Below the pieces are notes generated by a model. It was not told the origin of the DNA and searched no databases. It saw only the letters and a list, made by a program, of their open reading frames with translations. From Sinorhizobium psoraleae (lineage in GTDB: Bacteria; Pseudomonadota; Alphaproteobacteria; Rhizobiales; Rhizobiaceae), in contig NZ_JABEKV010000002.1 in NCBI RefSeq assembly GCF_013283645.1, forward strand, positions 317,798 to 381,797: 64,000 bases of DNA, read 5' to 3'. The stretch's first letter is position 1. Each line of letters starts with the position of its first letter. This document shows, piece after piece, positions 60,203 to 64,000 of this stretch. A program made the position numbers and the translations under genes.

Positions 60203-60706
60203 ATGCTGCAGACCGCCGTCCCTTCCCTTCCTCCCATACCAACGACACGTCCACCGATGGTGACGATCCGTTGCGCCAAACCGCGCGATCTTCCCGAGTT
60301 GCACGAAATGATTGTCGAGCTCGCCGCGCATCACGGTGACGCCGCGCCGATCACGCCGGAACGGCTTGAACGCGACCTCTTCGGCCGCGCCCCCTGGATC
60401 ACGGCGCTTGTCGCCGAAGCCGGCAACCGGTTGATCGGCTACGCCATTCTCGTCCCGACCTACCGGGCGGCCGAGGGCGTACGGGGCATGGAACTGCACC
60501 ACCTCTTCGTCCGGCCCGGCCATCGTGGCACGGGCATCGGCCGCCACCTCGTTGCGAAGGCACGCGAACAGGCGCGCATGGCCGGCTGCGACTATCTTTC
60601 GGTCAGCGCGGCCACCGGCAATTTCCAGGCGCATCGCTTCTACGAATCCGAACGCTTCGTACCTCGACCTGTCACCGGCATGCGCTATATGCAGAAACTT
60701 GGCTGA
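60203..60706 (+). CDS. GNAT-family N-acetyltransferase
   Basis: The 167-residue protein has the GNAT acetyl-CoA motif in LFVRPGHRGTGIGRHLVAKA (residues about 99-118), a preceding beta-4 strand GVRGMELHH and a C-terminal ATGNFQAHRFYESERF. It transfers acetyl groups to an amine, possibly an amino acid or small molecule. The AGGAG at 60192 is six bases upstream of the ATG at 60203. An aromatic-type attenuator precedes it, so the substrate could be linked to aromatic amino acids; that is an inference. It is 12 bases upstream of the DJ-1/PfpI gene. Confidence 0.92.
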   Translation: MLQTAVPSLPPIPTTRPPMVTIRCAKPRDLPELHEMIVELAAHHGDAAPITPERLERDLFGRAPWITALVAEAGNRLIGYAILVPTYRAAEGVRGMELHHLFVRPGHRGTGIGRHLVAKAREQARMAGCDYLSVSAATGNFQAHRFYESERFVPRPVTGMRYMQKLG

Positions 60707-60718
60707 ACGGGAGGGCTC

Positions 60719-61300
60719 ATGCGCCTCGCAATCGTTCTGACAGAAGGCTTTGCCGACTGGGAATGCGCGCTGCTGATGGCTACGGCGCGCACCGAGCTCG
60801 GTCTCGACGTGCTGATCGCCACGCCCGGTGGCACAGTGGTGACGTCGATGGGCGGCCTTCACATCACGCCGCACCTGCCGACGAAAACCCTGGCGCCGGC
60901 GGAGTTCGACGCTCTCGTGCTCTGTGGTGGTTCAACCTGGGAAACCGCCGCCGCCCCCAATCTCACCGCGACGATCCGCGCCTTCCATGCGGAAGACCGC
61001 GTCGTCGCGGGGATTTGCGGCGCAACGCTTGCGCTTGCCGCCAGCGGCATTCTCAACGAGGCGGACCATACGGGCAACTCGGCGGAAAGCCTTTCGGCGG
61101 TGGCCGGCTATCACGGGCACGAGCACTATCGCGAGCAGCCGCAGGCAGTTCGAAGCGGCCGGCTGGTGACGGCTGCGGGCACTGCCCCGATCAGCTTTAC
61201 GGCCGAGATTTTTCACGCCCTCGGTGTCGGCTCCGAGGCGCTTGACGAATATCTCTCCCTCTACGGCAAGGAGCACGCGGCCGTTCAAGCCGCACGATAG
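60719..61300 (+). CDS. DJ-1/PfpI family protein
   Basis: The 193-residue protein has the DJ-1/PfpI fold: the nucleophile elbow GICGATLAL with Cys100, a conserved Glu15 (ADWECALLM) and the nearby His (GYHGHEHY). Such proteins can be glutamine amidotransferase-like hydrolases, chaperones or transcription-linked enzymes; this one resembles a small hydrolase or amidase. GGGAGGG is well placed before ATG 60719. It shares an operon with the GNAT gene and is convergent with the cytochrome gene. Confidence 0.93.
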   Translation: MRLAIVLTEGFADWECALLMATARTELGLDVLIATPGGTVVTSMGGLHITPHLPTKTLAPAEFDALVLCGGSTWETAAAPNLTATIRAFHAEDRVVAGICGATLALAASGILNEADHTGNSAESLSAVAGYHGHEHYREQPQAVRSGRLVTAAGTAPISFTAEIFHALGVGSEALDEYLSLYGKEHAAVQAAR

Positions 61301-61316
61301 TGCCGTTCCAGAGCCT

Positions 61317-62231
61317 TCAAAGCGCCGGGATGGCCTTCAGGTAGGCGGCAATAGCCTCGCGGTCGGAGGGCGAAAGCTTCGCCAGGTTCTTCTGTACATC
61401 GACCATCGAACCGCCGACCGTATCGAATTCCGGCGTGAAGCCGGTCTCCAGATAGGAGGCAATGTCGGATGCACTCCAACTGCCGATGCTCCTCGAGCCC
61501 GGCGTGATGTCGGGAATACGACCTTCCCCTTCGGGATTCGGCGCGCCGGCCAACCATCTATCCGGCTCGAACCCGCCGAGCGCGTTGCGCGGCGTGTGGC
61601 ACTCGCCGCAGTGGCCGGGCCCTTCGACGAGATACTGCCCGCGGGCGAGCTTCGCGTCAGCCGTATTCACCTCGGCGCGCGGTTCGTCGGTTAAGAACAG
61701 CAGCTTCCAGGCGCCGAGCGCCATGCGGACATTATAAGGGAACGGCAAGTCATGCGGCGGCGCCACGTTGCTGCTCTTCGGCAGCGTCTGCAGATATCCC
61801 CAGAGATCGTTGATGTCCTTGGCGGTCATGCGCGCATAGGAGCCGTAAGGGAATGATGGGTAAAGGTGCTCGCCATTTTTTCCGACGCCGCGCGTCATGG
61901 CGTTGCCGAACTCCGCAAGCGTCCAGTCACCGATGCCGGCGCTTTCATCGGGCGAAATGTTCGGAATATTGAAAGTACCGAAAGGACTTTTCAGCGCCCG
62001 ACCGCCAGCAAGCACGAGCCGGGCATCATCCTTCGCTCCCGGCGCGGCGTGACAACTGACGCAGCCGCCGGCCCAGAAGACCTGCTCGCCATTGGCGAGA
62101 TCCGGTTCGCCAAGTCCTTGCCAATGGGCTTCGTCCCACGGCGCAGGTTTCGTCAGCCACCAAAAAACGCCGGCGCCGGCAAGCGCCAGCACGACCAGAC
62201 CGGATAGCAGTTTCGTTGTTCGCCGGCCCAT
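61317..62231 (-). CDS. Diheme c-type cytochrome
   Basis: The 304-residue protein has a signal anchor (about 8-28), one heme motif CVSCH (Cys57, Cys60, His61) and a second CGECH near residue 205 with GHCGECHTPRNALGGFEPD. The axial Met ligands are probably in NIPNISPDESAGIGDWT-type loops; one typical Met segment is MTRGVGKNGEHLYPSFPYGS. It carries electrons in the periplasm, perhaps for a dehydrogenase or a terminal acceptor. ATG 62231 has GGGAGG four bases upstream. It is downstream of a cytochrome c'-type gene. Confidence 0.93.
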   Translation of the reverse strand: MGRRTTKLLSGLVVLALAGAGVFWWLTKPAPWDEAHWQGLGEPDLANGEQVFWAGGCVSCHAAPGAKDDARLVLAGGRALKSPFGTFNIPNISPDESAGIGDWTLAEFGNAMTRGVGKNGEHLYPSFPYGSYARMTAKDINDLWGYLQTLPKSSNVAPPHDLPFPYNVRMALGAWKLLFLTDEPRAEVNTADAKLARGQYLVEGPGHCGECHTPRNALGGFEPDRWLAGAPNPEGEGRIPDITPGSRSIGSWSASDIASYLETGFTPEFDTVGGSMVDVQKNLAKLSPSDREAIAAYLKAIPAL

Positions 62232-62261
62232 CAGGCCTCCCGATGCTGGAAAGACAGACAG

Positions 62262-62286
62262 GATGCGCCGGCAGAGCCGGCGCATC
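62262..62286 (-). terminator. Strong hairpin between two cytochrome genes
   Basis: GATGCGCCGGC (62262-62272), loop AGA, GCCGGCGCATC (62276-62286): an 11-base-pair perfect stem. It sits between the cyt c' stop (62316) and the diheme cytochrome start (62231). It could terminate, or partly attenuate, transcription, or protect the upstream message. Confidence 0.65.
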
Positions 62287-62315
62287 GCAACCGATCAGAA
62301 TGAAGGAACGGCGTC

Positions 62316-62762
62316 TCAGTCCTTTTTCAGCCGGTAGCTCTCATGACAGCTGGAACAGTCCTTGCCGAGGATGCCAAGGGCGGCGCCAACACCGGCCTGG
62401 TCGGAAGGAAGCTGGGCAAGCAGCGTGCTCGCGTCAGTTCCAAGCTTGGCGGCCTTGGCCTTGAAATCATCCATGTTTTCCCAGATCTTCGGGCTGGCTT
62501 CGGTTTCCAGACCGGTTTCCGAGCCCGCCGGGAAATGATTCGGGAAGACCTTCACGGTCTCGCTGATCGTCGTCAGCGATGCCTTTACGATTTCCGCATC
62601 GTAGGGTTTTTCACCCTTGGCAATGCCGTTCAACGCACCGGCAGCTTGCCCTACCTTCTTCATCAGCTGCTGGCGCACTGCCTGCGGCTCGTCCGCCGCA
62701 GTGACGGCAGTGACACCCAATCCCGCGAGGGCCGCAGCAAGCATAAGTGCTCGTATCTTCAT
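62316..62762 (-). CDS. Cytochrome c', class II
   Basis: The 148-residue product has a signal peptide (MKIRALMLAAALAGLGVTAV and further) and a four-helix-bundle domain with the heme motif CSSCH (Cys136, Cys139, His140) near the C terminus, the cytochrome c' pattern. It carries an NO- or electron-related heme in the periplasm. ATG 62762 or 62765 (GGGAG upstream favours 62762). Together with the diheme gene downstream it may form a small cytochrome operon, separated by a strong hairpin. Confidence 0.92.
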   Translation of the reverse strand: MKIRALMLAAALAGLGVTAVTAADEPQAVRQQLMKKVGQAAGALNGIAKGEKPYDAEIVKASLTTISETVKVFPNHFPAGSETGLETEASPKIWENMDDFKAKAAKLGTDASTLLAQLPSDQAGVGAALGILGKDCSSCHESYRLKKD

Positions 62763-62984
62763 CATGATCTCCCGGTCATTCGAACCCGCATCTGCGGCGT
62801 CCTGTTGAGGCGCGGGCATGATGGCATTTTGGTCTTTCGACGGAAGTAACATTTTTTTGATGTTCTTGTCATTCCAGCATAATTTGGCTCCAACACCGCA
62901 TTACCGCCGTCTGTCGCGTGCCGGAAGACAGCGTGAACACGACAGCCATGTTTTAATACTTGGGAGCGATCTGCCGCCGGCGTC

Positions 62985-63623
62985 CTACCGGGCACCTGCC
63001 CAACCCTGCCATACGGTCAAGACCGCAACTATGACCAGCACGACGCCGGCAGCCCGTCCGATCGCCACTGTTGCGCCCGGACTGCCGACAAGCAGGTCAC
63101 GGCCGCGCCCGGCGGCAAGGGCTAGCCCGCCATAGACGGCAAGCTGCGTAAACGCGATCATCAGCGCCATGACGGCCGCTTGCGACCAGACCGGACCGAA
63201 TTGCGGCTTCAGGAACTGCGGATAGACAGCCAGCATGAAGAGATAGGCCTTGGGATTCATCAGGCTTGTCAGCGCGCCCTGGCGAAAGCTCGCCCAGCGC
63301 GACAGGTGCACAGCCTTTTCGATGCCGCCGATCGTGATCGAACTGCGTAAAAGCGAGAAGCCGATCCAGGCGATGTAAAGGGCACCGGCGACAAGCAGTA
63401 CGTTGAAGAGCTGCGGCACCAGATGCAGGACGACGCTGACGCCGAGCGCGGCATAGAGCGTATGCAGCACGCCGCCGGCCATGATGCCGGCCGTTGCCGA
63501 CAGGCCGGACGCCCGTCCGCCGGTCAACGAATTGGCCAGGACGAAGACCATGTCCATGCCGGGCACGATGATGATGCCGAAGAGAAGGGTGAAGAAAAGC
63601 CAGAGGTTTTCCGTGTAGCTCAT
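62985..63623 (-). CDS. LysE/RhtB-family amino-acid exporter
   Basis: The product of about 212 residues has six membrane helices with the LysE/RhtB signature PGMDMVFVLANSLTGGRASGL (shortened view) and NPKAYLFMLAVYPQFL in the middle. It exports amino acids or related compounds across the inner membrane. ATG 63623 begins MSYTENLWLFF; a longer start at 63647 is possible. It is divergent from the regulator at 63755, which may control it. Confidence 0.9.
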   Translation of the reverse strand: MSYTENLWLFFTLLFGIIIVPGMDMVFVLANSLTGGRASGLSATAGIMAGGVLHTLYAALGVSVVLHLVPQLFNVLLVAGALYIAWIGFSLLRSSITIGGIEKAVHLSRWASFRQGALTSLMNPKAYLFMLAVYPQFLKPQFGPVWSQAAVMALMIAFTQLAVYGGLALAAGRGRDLLVGSPGATVAIGRAAGVVLVIVAVLTVWQGWAGAR

Positions 63624-63754
63624 GTCAGTTGTCCGTGAGATTTCCATGTGACGGGTGGGCGGATTGTCGATTCTTCAATCCGTTGACACGTGTTATACCG
63701 CCCTACAACTGACAGGGATTTGTCAGGAGGCTTTGAGGCGACGGAGGTTTTTTC

Positions 63755-64000
63755 GTGCGCAAGGCATCGCGCCTCTTTGAAATCATCCAGATCCTGCGGC
63801 TCGCCAGGAAGCCGGTGACGGCTGCGGAAATTGCCGAAGCGCTGGAGGTTACGCCCCGCTCGATCTACCGCGATATCGCGGCCCTTCAGGCAATGCGGGT
63901 GCCGATCGAGGGCGAACGCGGCATCGGCTATATCTTGAGGCCAGGCTTCGATCTGCCTCCTTTGATGTTCTCCATCGAAGAGACGGAGGCGATCGTGCTC
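63755..64000 (+). CDS. YafY/WYL-family transcriptional regulator (3' end outside window)
   Basis: GTG 63755 opens a frame that runs to the window edge; 82 residues are visible. They contain an HTH_11 helix-turn-helix (LFEIIQILRLARKPVTAAEI, EVTPRSIYRDIAALQAMRVP) and the start of a WYL-type linker (IEGERGIGYILRPGFDLPPL). WYL regulators often sense nucleotide-like or stress signals. It is divergent from the LysE gene, and the TGACA-rich gap of about 130 bases may hold its operator. Confidence 0.88.
   Translation, partial: MRKASRLFEIIQILRLARKPVTAAEIAEALEVTPRSIYRDIAALQAMRVPIEGERGIGYILRPGFDLPPLMFSIEETEAIVL

Noticed and set aside
1-64000. tRNA, rRNA, CRISPR array, insertion sequence or prophage
   Set aside because: No cloverleaf-like gene, ribosomal RNA motif, spaced direct-repeat array, transposase or phage gene was recognised on either strand.

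Overview
The window is a stretch of a Sinorhizobium (Ensifer) chromosome. The evidence is the set of recognisable loci (feuN-feuP-feuQ, cycHJKL-degP, mucR, a seven-subunit pha/mrp antiporter, glnE, gcd), a GC-rich rhizobial codon use, and seven copies of the RIME-like palindromic repeat typical of Rhizobiaceae intergenic regions. I see no rRNA, tRNA, CRISPR array, prophage or insertion sequence. The gene order looks like stable core chromosome with small repeats between operons.

Layout. 1-4.7 kb: end of an MFS transporter, a DMT exporter and aminopeptidase N. 5.2-14.5 kb: a PAS histidine kinase, glnE, a two-component pair and the DegP/HtrA periplasmic protease. 14.8-18.9 kb: cytochrome c maturation genes cycHJKL, with every stop overlapping the next start. 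19-22 kb: a small lipoprotein and the feuN-feuP-feuQ signalling operon. 22.5-31 kb: mostly small conserved proteins (YjbR, UPF0260, DUF1214/DUF1254, DUF883-like, SH3, DUF2336, DUF1491) and a class A penicillin-binding protein. 31-35.3 kb: a DivJ-type cell-cycle kinase overlapping a peptidoglycan-binding protein gene, a DUF5330 protein and SufE. 35.5-42.3 kb: the global regulator MucR and the mrpABCDEFG (pha2-type) cation/proton antiporter operon. 42.5-47.8 kb: an msrB-like fragment, a hemolysin III family protein, a usp-dksA-like pair next to a perfect FNR/FixK box, a VOC protein and an NmrA-like reductase. 47.9-59.4 kb: oligopeptidase B, a TetR regulator divergent from a homocysteine S-methyltransferase, SelO, the membrane PQQ glucose dehydrogenase with a structured leader, a class A beta-lactamase and a hydrolase. 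59.5-64 kb: a MerR metal-sensor-like regulator, an attenuator-controlled GNAT-DJ-1/PfpI pair, two c-type cytochromes, a LysE exporter and the start of a YafY/WYL regulator.

The genes fit together around envelope and stress physiology. CycHJKL supplies the heme ligation needed by the two periplasmic cytochromes near 62 kb, DegP and its neighbouring two-component pair handle envelope stress, FeuNPQ and MucR control surface polysaccharides, and Mrp handles sodium and pH.

The most interesting signal is at 60,026-60,202. A consensus promoter appears to start a leaderless 16-residue leader ORF rich in aromatic codons (Tyr-Phe-Trp-Leu-Phe). It is followed by mutually exclusive antiterminator and terminator stems, all upstream of a GNAT acetyltransferase and a DJ-1/PfpI protein. 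This looks like an aromatic amino-acid attenuator on an uncharacterised operon. Other sites worth a look are a perfect TTGAT-N4-ATCAA box, a GGAAC-N17-CGTT extracytoplasmic-sigma promoter, a perfect TTAA-N7-TTAA CtrA box, a 37-bp tandem duplication, and a 46-residue gene too short for ordinary ORF cutoffs.
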